NCBI RefSeq assembly: GCF_002127325.2
Contig: NC_035448.2
Coordinates: 61,367,751 to 61,431,750 of the forward strand
Reading direction: 5' to 3'
DNA from: Helianthus annuus
Lineage: Eukaryota > Streptophyta > Magnoliopsida > Asterales > Asteraceae
DNA: 64,000 nucleotides
Part shown: one piece after another, positions 24,553-35,900 of the stretch
Layout of the letters: each line of letters begins with the position of its first letter
How positions within the stretch are numbered: position 1 is the first letter of the stretch
Translations under genes and position numbers: made by a program
Notes under the pieces: generated by a model
Told to the model about the DNA's origin: nothing
The model's input: only the letters and a program-made list of their open reading frames with translations
Databases searched by the model: none

Positions 24553-25698
24553 ATGGAAAACGCTAATAGTGAACCAGTTAATGAAGTAAATCAGTCTGAG
24601 CAAAATCAGGAAGATCAATATATAACTAGACAAGATATTGAGCACTTTATTGCTCAAAGGATAGCCAATGCTATTCCAGAAATCGTGGCTGCTGTTCAGA
24701 AACCTGCCAACCCACAATTAATTCCTAGTAAACGTATTCCGGAAGATAACGGCAGTAACAACATAAATGGAGGCGGCAATCATGACGATCATGATCCGCA
24801 ACAGGCCCCACTCCCTAAGAGAATGAAAGCTGCAACGCCTGGTTGCACTTACAAGGAATTTCTTGCCTGTAAACCCGCAGAATTTGCAGGTAATGAAGGG
24901 GCAACTGCAACACTGCGATGGTTAGAGAAAACCAAGGCAGTAATTGCAATAAGTAAATGTGCTGAAGAAGATCAAGTGATGTATGCATCAAACTTGTTCA
25001 AAGAAGGGGCACTAGAATGGTGGAACACGGTGCTACAAGCAAAAGGAAGAAGGGTGGCCTATGCGATGAATTGGGAAGAATTTAAGAGTCTTGTCGAAAG
25101 AAAATTCTGTCCCGAATACGAGAAGGAACAAATGGCAAATAAGTTCCTGAGTCATCGTATGCTAGGTGTAGACTGTCGAGGATATACTTCGACATTCTTC
25201 GAATATGCGAGAGTGGTACCTTCCCTGGCTTCGCCAGAACCGGTACTTATTTCCCGTTATATTTGGGGATTAATTGGAGAAATCCGTAACATCGTTAAAG
25301 CTGCGAGACCACGCACGATTGACGATGCTGTGGAATTAGCTAATACCTTAACCGATGAACTAGTTCGCACCAGAGAAGAAGATCGCAAGAAGGAATTGGC
25401 TCAGAAGATTACCCAAGGATTTCGCGTGGGTAATAACAGCAATAAGTTCAAAAAGAGGGGAACAGGGAAATACTCGTCACCTCCTTTCTGCAGAAATTGC
25501 AAGAAGAAACACTATGGGCAGTGCAATATATTTTGCAACTTCTGCAAGGCGAAAGGACATCGGGAAGAAGACTGCAGAAGGAAAATAAGAGTTTGTTATA
25601 ACTGCAGAGAAACGGGACATTTCCAGTCTGAATGTCCGAAGTTAGCTAAACCAGCAGACAGTAAAGCTAAAACGACCGAAGGAACTACTAAGAAGTAG
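24553..25698 (+). CDS. Gag of the inner Ty3/gypsy element, 381 aa, ended by a MITE-supplied stop
   Basis: Gag starts MENANSEPVNEVNQ at an ATG immediately after TTAGCAG, a possible splice acceptor. The gag domain lies at about residues 100-270 (KEGALEWWNTVLQAKGRR, then NWEEFKSLVERKFCPEYE). Two complete CCHC zinc knuckles lie at about 328-341 (CNFCKAKGHREEDC) and 348-361 (CYNCRETGHFQSEC). It packages element RNA into virus-like particles. The TAG stop at 25696-25698 is the first three bases of the inserted hAT-type MITE; without that insertion the frame would run on into protease, so the present stop separates Gag from Pol. The rest of Gag is uninterrupted. Confidence 0.9.
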   Translation: MENANSEPVNEVNQSEQNQEDQYITRQDIEHFIAQRIANAIPEIVAAVQKPANPQLIPSKRIPEDNGSNNINGGGNHDDHDPQQAPLPKRMKAATPGCTYKEFLACKPAEFAGNEGATATLRWLEKTKAVIAISKCAEEDQVMYASNLFKEGALEWWNTVLQAKGRRVAYAMNWEEFKSLVERKFCPEYEKEQMANKFLSHRMLGVDCRGYTSTFFEYARVVPSLASPEPVLISRYIWGLIGEIRNIVKAARPRTIDDAVELANTLTDELVRTREEDRKKELAQKITQGFRVGNNSNKFKKRGTGKYSSPPFCRNCKKKHYGQCNIFCNFCKAKGHREEDCRRKIRVCYNCRETGHFQSECPKLAKPADSKAKTTEGTTKK

Positions 25699-26411
25699 GA
25701 ATGGCAATGGGCCGGGCTTGGGACGGGTAGTGGTAATCCCAAGCCCGTACCCGGTTGTAATTCTTTGTCCCATACCCGGCCCGTTACCCGTCGGGTATTT
25801 GTCGGCTAATTACCCGTCGGGTATCGGGCATACCCGCGGGTATCGGGTATACCTGTTAATTTTATAAAAATACCCGTTGGGACAAAAAAAATCAATTTTT
25901 ACATTAATGTTTATATAGTTTACTATTTTAAGGACTATAACAAATAAAAATATGATTAATAACTTACATATCATATTTAGACCACATATACCAAACTAAA
26001 TAAAAACAATTACTTAATTAAGTAATTGTATCATGACCACCAAATTGCATTAACAACCACATAATAAAGGGTGATAGCTTCCATATCCAATACACATGCT
26101 TAAAAATAAGTTATTTGTTCGCTAAGCACCTACTAAATACATATCCACATATGACTATAGGAAAGGTAATAAGTACATGTACTAAGTTTATATATATGGA
26201 AATATATAATATTATACATTCGGGTATTATTCGGGTAAATGGGCCGGGTATCGGGCGGGTATCACTAAATCCCATACCCGTACCCATACCCGATTTTTTT
26301 CTTTTTTTAAGCCCATACCCGGCCCATACCCATTGGGCTTCGGGTATACCCGGCCCATATGTTTCGGGTTTCGGGTATACCCGTTGGGCTTGGGCTTTTT
26401 TGCCATCCCTA
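25696..26411. mobile_element. hAT-type MITE inside gag-pol, TSD CTAAGAAG
   Basis: The left end is TAGGAATGGCAATGGG and the right end reversed is TAGGGATGGCAAAAAA. The 8-bp duplication CTAAGAAG occupies 25688-25695 and 26412-26419. An 8-bp TSD with TAGGG...-type ends indicates the hAT superfamily. The interior is full of CCCGTACCCG / CGGGTATCGGG words in both orientations near each end (25730-25860 and 26220-26390), so it could fold back. It has no transposase. Confidence 0.88.
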
Positions 26412-29172
26412 CTAAGAAGAATGCTCGCGCATTCCAGCTGACCACTCAAGAAGCCGAACTCATTCCAGACGTGATAGCGGGTACGTTCTTAGTGCATAAC
26501 GTCTATGCAAAAGTATTATTTGATTCTGGTGCAAACCAAAGTTTCATTAATACTGCATTCTGTCAAGCTCTTAACTTACCTCTAAATACCCTTAGGCAGA
26601 TCTTTACTGTTGAAACGGCAGATGGAAATTCTGTCAACATAGACAAGATTTTGCAAGAAGTAATGATAGAATTGTTAGGTCATAAGTTTTCTGCAAACCT
26701 GTTACCTATGAATTTAGCCGGATTCGATGTGGTATTAGGAATGGATTGGTTAATAGCCAACCATGCTCGAATCCTGTGTGATAAGAATTCCGTAGAAATC
26801 CGTACACCCACAGGAGAAGTAATTCTAATTACAGGAGATAGACCTCGAAAGCCACTGAAATTCATTTCAGTAATGAAATTGGCTAGTTATTCAAGGAAAC
26901 AAGAAATGGTGTATATGATTTCTGTAATCATTAACACTAAAAATAAGGAACTTCAGGACATCCCTATAATTTCAGAATACCCAGATGTTTTCCAGAAGAA
27001 TTACCTGGTTTACCACCTGATAGGGAAGTAGAGTTTAGAATTCGTTTAATTCCAAGTACTGCAACAATAGCTAAGACACCTTATCGATTAGCACCTACTG
27101 AAATGCTAGAATTGAAAAAGCAATTAGATGAATTACTAAGCAAAGGATTTATACAACCTAGTTCATCCCCTTGTGGTGCGCCAGTGTTGTTTGTGAAAAA
27201 GAAAGATGGATCGATGAGAATGTGTATCGATTATAGGGAATTAAATAAGGTTACAATTAAGAACCGATACCCATTACCCAGGATTGATGATCTTTTTGAT
27301 CAATTGCAAGGAGCTAGGTATTTCTCTAAGATAGATTTAAGATCTGGATATCATCAGCTGAAAGTGCAAGAGGAGGACATACCTAAAACTGCTTTCAGAA
27401 CTAGGTATGGTCATTATGAGTTTACAGTCTTGCCCTTTGGATTAACAAATGCTCCAGCTGCATTTATGGACATGATGAATAGAATCTGTAAACCATACTT
27501 GGATAAAATTGTAATCGTGTTCATTGACGATATACTCATTTATTCCAAAAGTCAGGAGGAACATTGTGAGCACTTGCATGCACTCTTAACATTGTTAAGA
27601 AAAGAAAAGCTTTATGCCAAATTCTCAAAGTGCGAATTCTGGCTACAAGAAGTGCAATTTTTAGGTCATATGGTGAATCACGAAGGAATTCACGTAGATC
27701 CTGCTAAAATAGAAGCAATCACGAATTGGAAAGCTCCATGAACGGCTATGGAAGTTAGAAGTTTTCTAGGCTTAGCTGGATACTATAGACGATTTATTAA
27801 AGATTTCTCTAGGATAGCTGTACCTTTAACTAAGCTAACCTGTAAAGCCGTTAAGTTTGAATGGGGATCTAGACAAGAGGAAGCTTTTAGGATTCTAAAG
27901 CACAAATTGACAAATGCTCCAATTTTAGCTTTACCCGAAGGAACCGATGATTTTGAAGTATACTGTGATGCTTCAAAAATTAGGATATGGATGTGTGTTG
28001 ATGCAACGCAAAAAGGTAATTGCGTATGCCTCTAGGCAATTGAAAAAGCACGAAGAAAATTATACGACTCATGACCTAGAACTAGGAGCTATAATTTTTG
28101 CTCTTAAAATTTGGAGACATTATCTGTATGGAAGTACGTTTACTATCTATACGGACCATAAAAGTTTAAGGTATATATTTGGGCAAAAAGAGTTAAATAT
28201 GAGGCAAAGAAGGTGGATGGAAATCTTAAGTGATTACGACTGTGATATTCAGTATCACGAAGGAAAGGCAAACGTAGTCGCAGACGCCTTAAGTCGTAAA
28301 TATCATGAAAAGCAAAAGCGAGTCCGTGCTCTTAGGTTAAATCTACAATTAGATTTAATGGAACAATTAAAGAAGATTCAGGAAACGGCAATCAAGGACG
28401 ATGCCGAAGGAATGAAAGGTTACCTAAAGGAATTAGAACAAGGAAAAGATGGAATTTGGAGATTCCACAAGAAACGAATTTGGGTACCTAAGCAAGGAGA
28501 ATTAAGAAATAAAATTTTAGAAGAATCTCATAAATCTAGGTATACTGTACATCCAGGAAATAATAAGATGTACCAGGATTTAAGAAATAATTTTTGGTGG
28601 ATAGGAATGAAAAAGGATATAGCCGAATACGTATCTAAGTGTCTAACCTGTTCACAAGTTAAAGCCGAACATCAGAAACCTTCAGGACTACTACAACAGT
28701 TAGAAATGCCTGTATCGAAATGGGAACTCATAACAATGGATTTTGTTACTAAGTTACCCAAAACCAGAAAAGGTAATGATGCTATTTGGGTAATTGTGGA
28801 TCGATTAACCAAATCAACTCATTTTCTACCAATGAAGGAAACCTTTAGCATGGAAAGGTTAGCCAAGCTGTATGTAGACGAAGTAGTATCTTTACATGGA
28901 GTCCCACTCTCCATTGTATCGGATAGAGATAGTCGTTTTACTTCCCGTTTCTGGACAAGTTTCCAAGAAGCAATGGGAACTCGACTCAATTTAAGTACCG
29001 CATATCATCCTCAAACGGACGGACAAAGTGAAAGAATGATACAAACCCTGGAAGACATGCTCCGAGCATGTGTAATTGACTTTGGTGGTAATTGGGATAG
29101 CCATTTACCATTAATAGAATTCTCCTATAACAATAGTTATCATTCGAGCATCGAAGCTGCTCCATTCGATTT
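26412..29172 (+). pseudogene. Pol of the inner element: protease, RT, RNase H, truncated integrase
   Basis: Protease carries LFDSGANQSFI and VVLGMDWLI. RT runs from [20 protein letters not shown] to the catalytic block [13 protein letters not shown]. RNase H contains [11 protein letters not shown]. Integrase has an HHCC zinc finger (H...[12 protein letters not shown]) and the DDE core with [15 protein letters not shown] and the downstream Glu in QTDGQSERM. It is broken by a 1-nt deletion near 26993, a TGA at 27739-27741 and a 1-nt insertion near 27978. After SSIEAAPF (29165-29172) the frame runs into displaced LTR sequence, so the end of integrase and any chromodomain are lost. Confidence 0.88.
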
Positions 29173-29230
29173 TCAGAACAATCAGAATCAGGATCAGGGC
29201 CCCTAAAACTCTAATTAAGACACCCAAGTG
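29173..29230 (+). other. Scrambled LTR fragments at the pol/3' LTR junction
   Basis: Between pol and the intact part of the 3' LTR lie two out-of-order LTR pieces. The first matches 5' LTR 21568-21609 (TTTTCAGAACAATCAGAATC onward) and the second matches about 21528-21549 (TAATTAAGACACCC). Then the LTR resumes at its position 39. The rest of pol, the polypurine tract and the first 38 bp of the LTR are missing. Confidence 0.75.
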
Positions 29231-30669
29231 ATTAGTCAATAAGAAAACCCTAATTAAGACACCCAAGTGATTCTGCACTAGCCCTAAAATTTTCAGAACA
29301 ATCAGAATCAGGATCAGGGCCCCTAAAACTCGAGGGGGGCAAACCCTAGTTGGTAATTATCTAAATTAAAACGTTGCACACTTCTGATTGGCCAATTCTA
29401 TTGATTCATGCAAGCTACTCCCGTGCATGGCAAGTCTAGGACCTATAGGTATCCCTCACACACCGTAAGGGATCAGGCTTACGGTCCGTAAGCAAGGCCA
29501 AATTTTGGCTATAAATAGCCGACCTTGGGACTTGCACAGGGGACTTAGAACGACGTAAATAGCTTCTGTGTACGTCGAGATATCACTGTTATACCACAAT
29601 AAACACACACACGATCACGAGGTGCTGCCGCAATCAGGGTAATAACTCGATCGCTATTACGATTCAACGTCCGATCGATTATAACTATCCAACGATTGTC
29701 CGAGTGCTGCTCAAATTGAGCTTGTACTTTGTTATTCATTGTGATTTCAACTTGAATGTTTGAGTGCTGTTCGAATTCGGACTATGCTCTGTCATTCGTT
29801 GTGAATCCATTGAATTGTTAAGTATCGCACTTGATAATAGTTGTGAGGGTTTAATCTCGTGAATTGACGTAACTGCTGAATTAGTTACTAATCCCGTTTG
29901 TGTGTGCATTGTTATTTAAATTAGGTTAACATGCTAATCAGTAAAGCTTATACTCTGCTCGCAAAATCTGCAATGTGAGTCATTCCTCTTTTATAAACTC
30001 TTTTCTCACAGTTTGTGAGTCATTCTCTTTTTATCAACTGTTTTACAAAACTCCAAATTATTTTCAAAGTTATAATTACCGTGATTAAGTCTATGTAATC
30101 ACCAAGTTACAGTCGGTATGTGGGGTTTTGTATACATTACTTATTTCCCGTCACACTTGGACAAACGGGTGGCCAAGGGGTGATCTGACCACAGTCACAG
30201 ACACCATTGGACAAATGGGCTAGCCAATGGATGGTCGAGTGACAAATACTGTGGGTAGTTGGTTTGATATTAGAAACATTGTAATTCCCCTTAATACTGT
30301 AGATTATAACAAATGTGTCGTTTTCAGTAAACTGAATGATTCACTCATTATTTCCCCGCTGACAAAACCTTTTTCAAACATATTTCAGGTGATATGGTAT
30401 GAGCAAAGAAAAGTGCCGTGGAGCACTCCCAGCTTAGAAAAGTGGTTCAATGTAAATAAATAAAGGAACATGTTTTGAAAATAAAGATTTCCCTGAGAAA
30501 TCACATTATTGTAAATTTTGGGAATTTATCCCTAAGTTATGAAACGGGCAGTTTAAATTATTGAAAGATCCTGTTTTAAAAAGACTTCCGCTGTCGCCTA
30601 AATTAAATACCACGGGATTCCTGTCCCGCGGCTCCTGAAACGGGTCAAACCGGGTCGGGGGCCGTGACA
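29231..30669 (+). repeat. 3' LTR of the inner element, 5'-truncated
   Basis: Colinear with 21508-22942 of the 5' LTR, starting ATTAGTCAATAAG and ending GGGGCCGTGACA. The right target duplication AAAGA follows at 30670-30674, so this boundary is original while the left one was rearranged. Confidence 0.9.
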
Positions 30670-30674
30670 AAAGA

Positions 30675-32402
30675 TGATCGGGCTTTCATTATCCTCCGGC
30701 CACAATCACTGTGTCTTACAAAATGCATCACATCAGAAGGGACACAGGGTCACCCTACCCCTGTCCAACAAGTATATTAGTGCATCAAAATTACGTAGTC
30801 AGGAGTGGTCCTCAGAAGTTTCCACAATCCCGGCTTATCATTAGTGTCTTTACCCAAGCGTAATGCAATCCGCATAATCCAGAAACCAGCTATACTGGTG
30901 ACTGAGGTGGAGGAGGAAAGAAGAGTAAACTGTCGACAATGCTTGAATTCCTCCGCGAGCTTGTATATACCTCGATGTAGTCAACTGATTTGTCGCTCGA
31001 TGGTAAAGGAACGAGCATCAAAATAAAACCTGGGAAAGGCGTTATAGCAGCAGGTGAGCGTCAAAAGGAATCTTGGTGAATGCGGGGGATCGAAGTATAC
31101 ATACTATAGACAGCGTGGAGAACGTAGTGTCAGCTCAAGCTCCAAAACTCTGCGACTTGTATCCTTAAACTGTAGCTGATGTTACAGGAGCACTCATCCT
31201 GTGTACAGCCTCCATAATGAGAGAGATGGCAAGGGTCTAAAATCAGTATAGCGTGTTATAACATCCATCAAAGTGGCTCGTCCGGCGTTGTAGAGGTGAA
31301 TGTAGCAAATGGTGCGACCTGTGCAGTTGGGAATATGCTGTTGTAGCAGATGAATCGTTATGCCGGTGCTGACCTGAAGTACCTTCCCGGGGTGCGGTTA
31401 TATTCTGAAAGAAGGCTATAGGCACCTTGGCGCAATGGAAGTCGGTCTTCATAGGGAAAAGGAGCAATGTCAGCGGTTGCGGGTGTAAAAACAAACATCT
31501 CAACAAATGAGGAGATTGCCCGATATAGGTAGATATAAGGGGTGCAATGTCTAGCAGCCAAAAAGAAACAGGATCGTGATCACGTAAAGGTGTAGGTTCA
31601 GCAGGCGCAACATCAAGCTGACCCAAAAGGTGTAGAAGCTAGCTCAAGAGCAGGCTCTGGGTCGTGTAACGGTGTGGTGTCTCGAGCAGGTGATAGGGCA
31701 GCAGCCATGTCATCGTCGTCTTGTGTCAGTAGTAGAATGCTGTAACCCAGCTGTTTGTAAGGTTGCAGGTATCACAGACTCAAAGGAGTCTGAATGCATG
31801 CTAGAATCAGAGGATGACTTGCTAACAGGGGTCTTAAGAAGTGAAGTTAGTAACAGTGTTCTCGTCTAATTTTCTATCATCATGGACGTCGGCAGGAGGA
31901 CCATCGATAAGCATGCCAACGTAGTCATATATTGTTTGTCGAGTAGCCAACCTTCAGTAGACATGTCCGCAGGAGGCGCATCATCGAGGATTGGAGCCAT
32001 GGTGTGTCTATCATCGGGATGACCAGTGATGGAGTGGTCATGGATTGAAACAAGAGTGACAGAAAGATTCTTGTCAGAGAAACCATTAGCAAAGATGAAG
32101 TATCACCAAAATCTGGTTGCACGGACTGTTAGAAGTCGTCCTCGCCCTTAGTCAGCATATCAGGATCACTCTTAGTATCTGACGTAATTGTCTCTGGCGC
32201 AGATGTAGTCTCATTATCTGTGGCGGTGGTCGTAGGGTTATCAATGTCTGATAACTCGTTCTCTAATTAGAGTGACATGTGTGCCGGTGCGTAGCATGTA
32301 TAGCCATAGTAATTATTAACAATTAGTATATGCGAACAATTATCACATATGCACGTACATCAACCTTAAATCCAATAAGCATGTAAGTCTTAATTAATGC
32401 AA
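30675..32402 (-). other. Leader region of the outer element, no recognisable gene
   Basis: This is internal DNA of the minus-strand element between its PBS and the nested insertion, that is, its 5' leader. The longest minus-strand frame is 127 codons (31626-31243, MGQLDVAPAEPTPLRD), which matches nothing I know. Short words such as ATCATCG and GGAGGCGCATC recur, but there is no defined element. Confidence 0.45.
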
Positions 32403-32752
32403 GCAAGTAATCATCCTAGTCTTCCCAGACTATCCTCCCAGCCTCTCAGACTGAACCTCCTAGTCTCTCAGACTATCCTCCCAGCCTCTCAGACTGATCC
32501 TCCTAGTCTCTCAGACTATCATCCCAGCCTCTCAGACTGATCCTCCTAGTCTCTCTATCCTCCCAGCCTCTCAGACTGAATCTCCTAGTCCCACTAGACT
32601 ACCTCCCAGCCTCTCAGACTGAACTTTCTAGTCCCACTAGACTAACCTCCCAGCCTCTCAGACTGAACTTTCTAGTCTCTCAAACTACTCTTCCCAGTCT
32701 CTCAGACTGAACTTCCCAGTCTCTCAGACTACTCCCTCAGTCTCTCAGACTG
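32403..32752 (-). repeat. CTCAGACT minisatellite in the outer-element leader
   Basis: A two-part unit of about 40 bp (CTCCCAGCCTCTCAGACTGA followed by a TCCTAGTCTCTCAGACTATC-like half) repeats about eight times, with variants in which CCACTAGACTA replaces CTCAGACTA. It lies about 180 bp from the PBS, in the 5' leader. Tandem arrays next to the PBS are common in large plant LTR elements and can affect RNA packaging or length variation; that role is not shown here. Confidence 0.85.
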
Positions 32753-32927
32753 AGTTATAAATTTAAATTTGGAAATGTGTATTTGTGCCTTTTTGTTTGT
32801 AAAAAGGTTTGTTCCCTGGATCTGGACGTATAGTGTATGCAATGTAAAAGTGTTTGAAAACGTTTTCATGAGAGCCCTGATGATCATAGTCTAGACTCGA
32901 GAAAGAATCCTAGTTCGCTATGATCAA

Positions 32928-32940
32928 GGCTCTGATACCA
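32928..32940 (-). other. Primer-binding site of the outer element
   Basis: On the minus strand TGGTATCAGAGCC lies three bases inside the LTR at 32944. It complements initiator tRNA-Met and fixes the element's orientation as minus. Confidence 0.92.
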
Positions 32941-32943
32941 AGC

Positions 32944-35900
32944 TGTCACACCCTGGCTTTGCGGAAGCGTGGGTTTATTTGGTGTGACTTCTTAATACCA
33001 TAGCAACAATCATAACAATGCTATATGATAAAAACATGAGATATTCACCCGTTAATAGAGTTTAGAAAAATAACATATTATACTTATCTTAAAACATCAA
33101 TCACAAGATAAGTTACAAACCTTGACTTGATTTAATGAGTTCGTAAAAACTTAACAAAAGACTTTAAACAATACTAGGTTTAGAGATATGTAACCCGTAT
33201 AGGAAGAGGTTACACCTTCTAAACCCTGGATGACTTCTTTATTCAAACGCAGCTTGAAAATATGTGCATACCGTGCCAGATCCATTAGTTCCCTGAAATA
33301 CATGTAGTTTGAAAAGTCAACATAAAGTTGAGCGAGTTCATGTGTAGGTGAGTAGGTATAAACCTTTGTAAAAATGTATGTATGTATGAAAATCCCTGGT
33401 ATGTAGCAATTAAGGAAAAAGAGATCACCATTGGGTTGCAAAGCCAATGATATGTGTGAAGTGCTGTAGGAAGACTCAAACCTAGCAGATTTTTGCGTCG
33501 GGCTCAAAGTCACCACCTGGTTCATTCAGCGGACTCAGGGGTTGGGCTCGCTACACCTAGATAGATCTACCGCTAATGACCCTCGGTCCTACAATGAGGA
33601 TTAATGGCCTCCAGTTTCCGCCTACCCACTCACATGATCTAAGTAGTAACCGTCCTTACGCTAACCATACCATGTAAAAAGTATTCGTAATCATAGTAAC
33701 ATGTATTTCACCCCCGAAGTATAAAAACTGAAAACAGTTAAGAGAAAAGGGGGACATGAACTCAGAGAATTGCGTCTTCGTACTCGTAACCCAATTCTCT
33801 GTGGCAAACACGACTACCTACAATGGTCTAATGTCTATTAGACATACCGGTAGTGCCTTGTCTTAGTATGTATGATTTTGAGTTACGATACTGGTATTAT
33901 TCCAAGTTATAATAATTGTATTTAGTTCTGGAATAATAGTTAGACAACTATTTTAGAGTTATACTTCTCAAGTATTGTATATGCGCATTTCCTTCCCAAG
34001 GATGGGGGTAATTTATACTTGTATACTCGTATTCTTAAAATAATATATGTACCTGTATATCCTGCCAAGTAATGGCGTCGAATTTCGATGTTATTGTTCC
34101 AAATAAAAATATGTTAATATATTCCCAAAAATAACATATTTCTGTTCCTACAGTTTCCAAATAATATTTTACCAAAATATACGTATATGTTATAATTCCG
34201 AAAAATATATTTTAAGTCTCACTTGAAAATATAATTTAAATCACTTTTCTAAATATTCTGATTCCAAAATATACATATTTTTCCCAAAAATATTATATTT
34301 TACTTCATACAGTTTCCCAAAATAATACTTTGTCAAAATACACCATTAAGAGTATTTCCCGAAAATACGCGCGTTACATTTTAGAGTTCGCGTTGTAAAA
34401 GCAATACCGATGTAACTTAAATATTTACTCGTGAGGGCGTTGGTATTATTTTGGAGTCGTATTTTCATGATATATCAAGTAATATTATTTTTAGGGTAAT
34501 ATCTAGTTCACAAAATAATCACGTAAGCACACAAGCGTTTTATTATGAAATATATATTCTCAATATATATTTAACAAGTTTTCATTTAAGAAAATCCACC
34601 TCCGACACTTGGTTACTTTGTAATAAAATCATGGCGAAATTTATATTTTGAAAACAAGTTAAAAATATATTTATAAACACTTGTCACCAAAAATATTTCT
34701 AAATGTTATATTTCTAGAAAAATTTCGCCAGAGTTTTCTCTGTAACTGGAGGTGTCCACGCTTACAAGCGTATCATTTTCTTTTGTAAAATCATGTTAGC
34801 TCGTTCTCAAATAACCATCCCGACATTTAGACATGCTAAATACTACTTATATCGTTACAGTTTTAATATACAAAACTGGGCTGTTTTCGGGTATTTTAAT
34901 AAAACAGTTATCTTATTCCAAAAATTCCCAAATTTTTACTGAATGTCTTACACGATCCAAATATTATTGTGTAAAAATATCGTGGTCCAAATCATCACCA
35001 ATATTTTATAGAAAATCATTTTCCAGGCTGAAATCAGATTTATCTTTTTCTGACTACAGTCCACAGAATAATTTGTTTAAAATTCATCGAGAGTCTGATT
35101 TACGAAATTCTAGTTGGAGGATCACGGCGACAACGGTGACCATCTACAGTTTATGTTTTATGATCTAATCCTACACAGAATTCAAGTTACGACTGAAAAC
35201 AAGACGCACATTTTCAGCAGCAAAAATGCAGCTCTAGCTGCTGTTACAAAACGACACCTTAAAAATAGTAAACGAAGTCCAAAAATTATGATTCCAGTGC
35301 CATTGGAACCGTATTTCATAATACATAAATCCAGACTTCAGAAAATACATTTTTCGTTAAGTTATGACCTATTTACAGCCAGTTAAAGTCGGCTGAAAGT
35401 GCAAATCAGCATGTTGTTTAATGGTTAAATGTTACTAAAACGCACACATACGATCGTCATCCTTTCTAATACGATTTATCTCATAACACAGGTTATTTAT
35501 AGTAGATTATTGTTTGTATTACTCAGATTTACCATGATTACTTCATTATCTTAACAATACTTCATTACTTTAACCTTTCTTCATCCTTTATGTTTCAAGT
35601 CTTGTTTAAGTTCTTAGAGTTCTTATGTTTTTGATCTTTAAACATCATTAACCACTTAAATAACAAGTAAAATACAATGATCTAAGTGCTTACCACTAGC
35701 ACAAAGCTAGGAGAGTTCAAGTGAAGAAATGTGGTGGTTAAAAGAAAACGAGAGAGGTCCTTGAGCTTCCGAACACACCACGCTTCGTTGTATGATCACT
35801 TGCACCTTTGTATGTATGGAAAATGGCTAGAAAGTGGCTTGATGGTGGTGCTATGGTGGGTAGTGATGGCTGCCAAACATAAGCAAGAAGGAAGGAGAAT

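Larger units (their letters stand above)
21470..30669 (+). mobile_element. Inner Ty3/gypsy LTR retrotransposon, plus strand, with two extra ORFs
   Basis: The LTR starts TGTAACAACTGCC and ends GGGGGCCGTGACA. AAAGA is duplicated at 21465-21469 and 30670-30674. The order is LTR, PBS, two unidentified open frames, gag, protease, RT, RNase H, integrase, damaged 3' LTR. Domain order puts it in Ty3/gypsy, and the RT ([15 protein letters not shown]) looks like a chromovirus of the Tekay/Del type. Integrase is truncated and the polypurine tract is gone, so it is defective. A hAT-type MITE splits gag from pol. I noticed roughly two dozen differences over about 1.34 kb of aligned LTR. Confidence 0.93.

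Noticed and set aside
32403..32752. Regular repeats resembling a CRISPR array
   Set aside because: Repeats and spacers are both variants of one CTCAGACT unit, in a retrotransposon leader of a plant genome.
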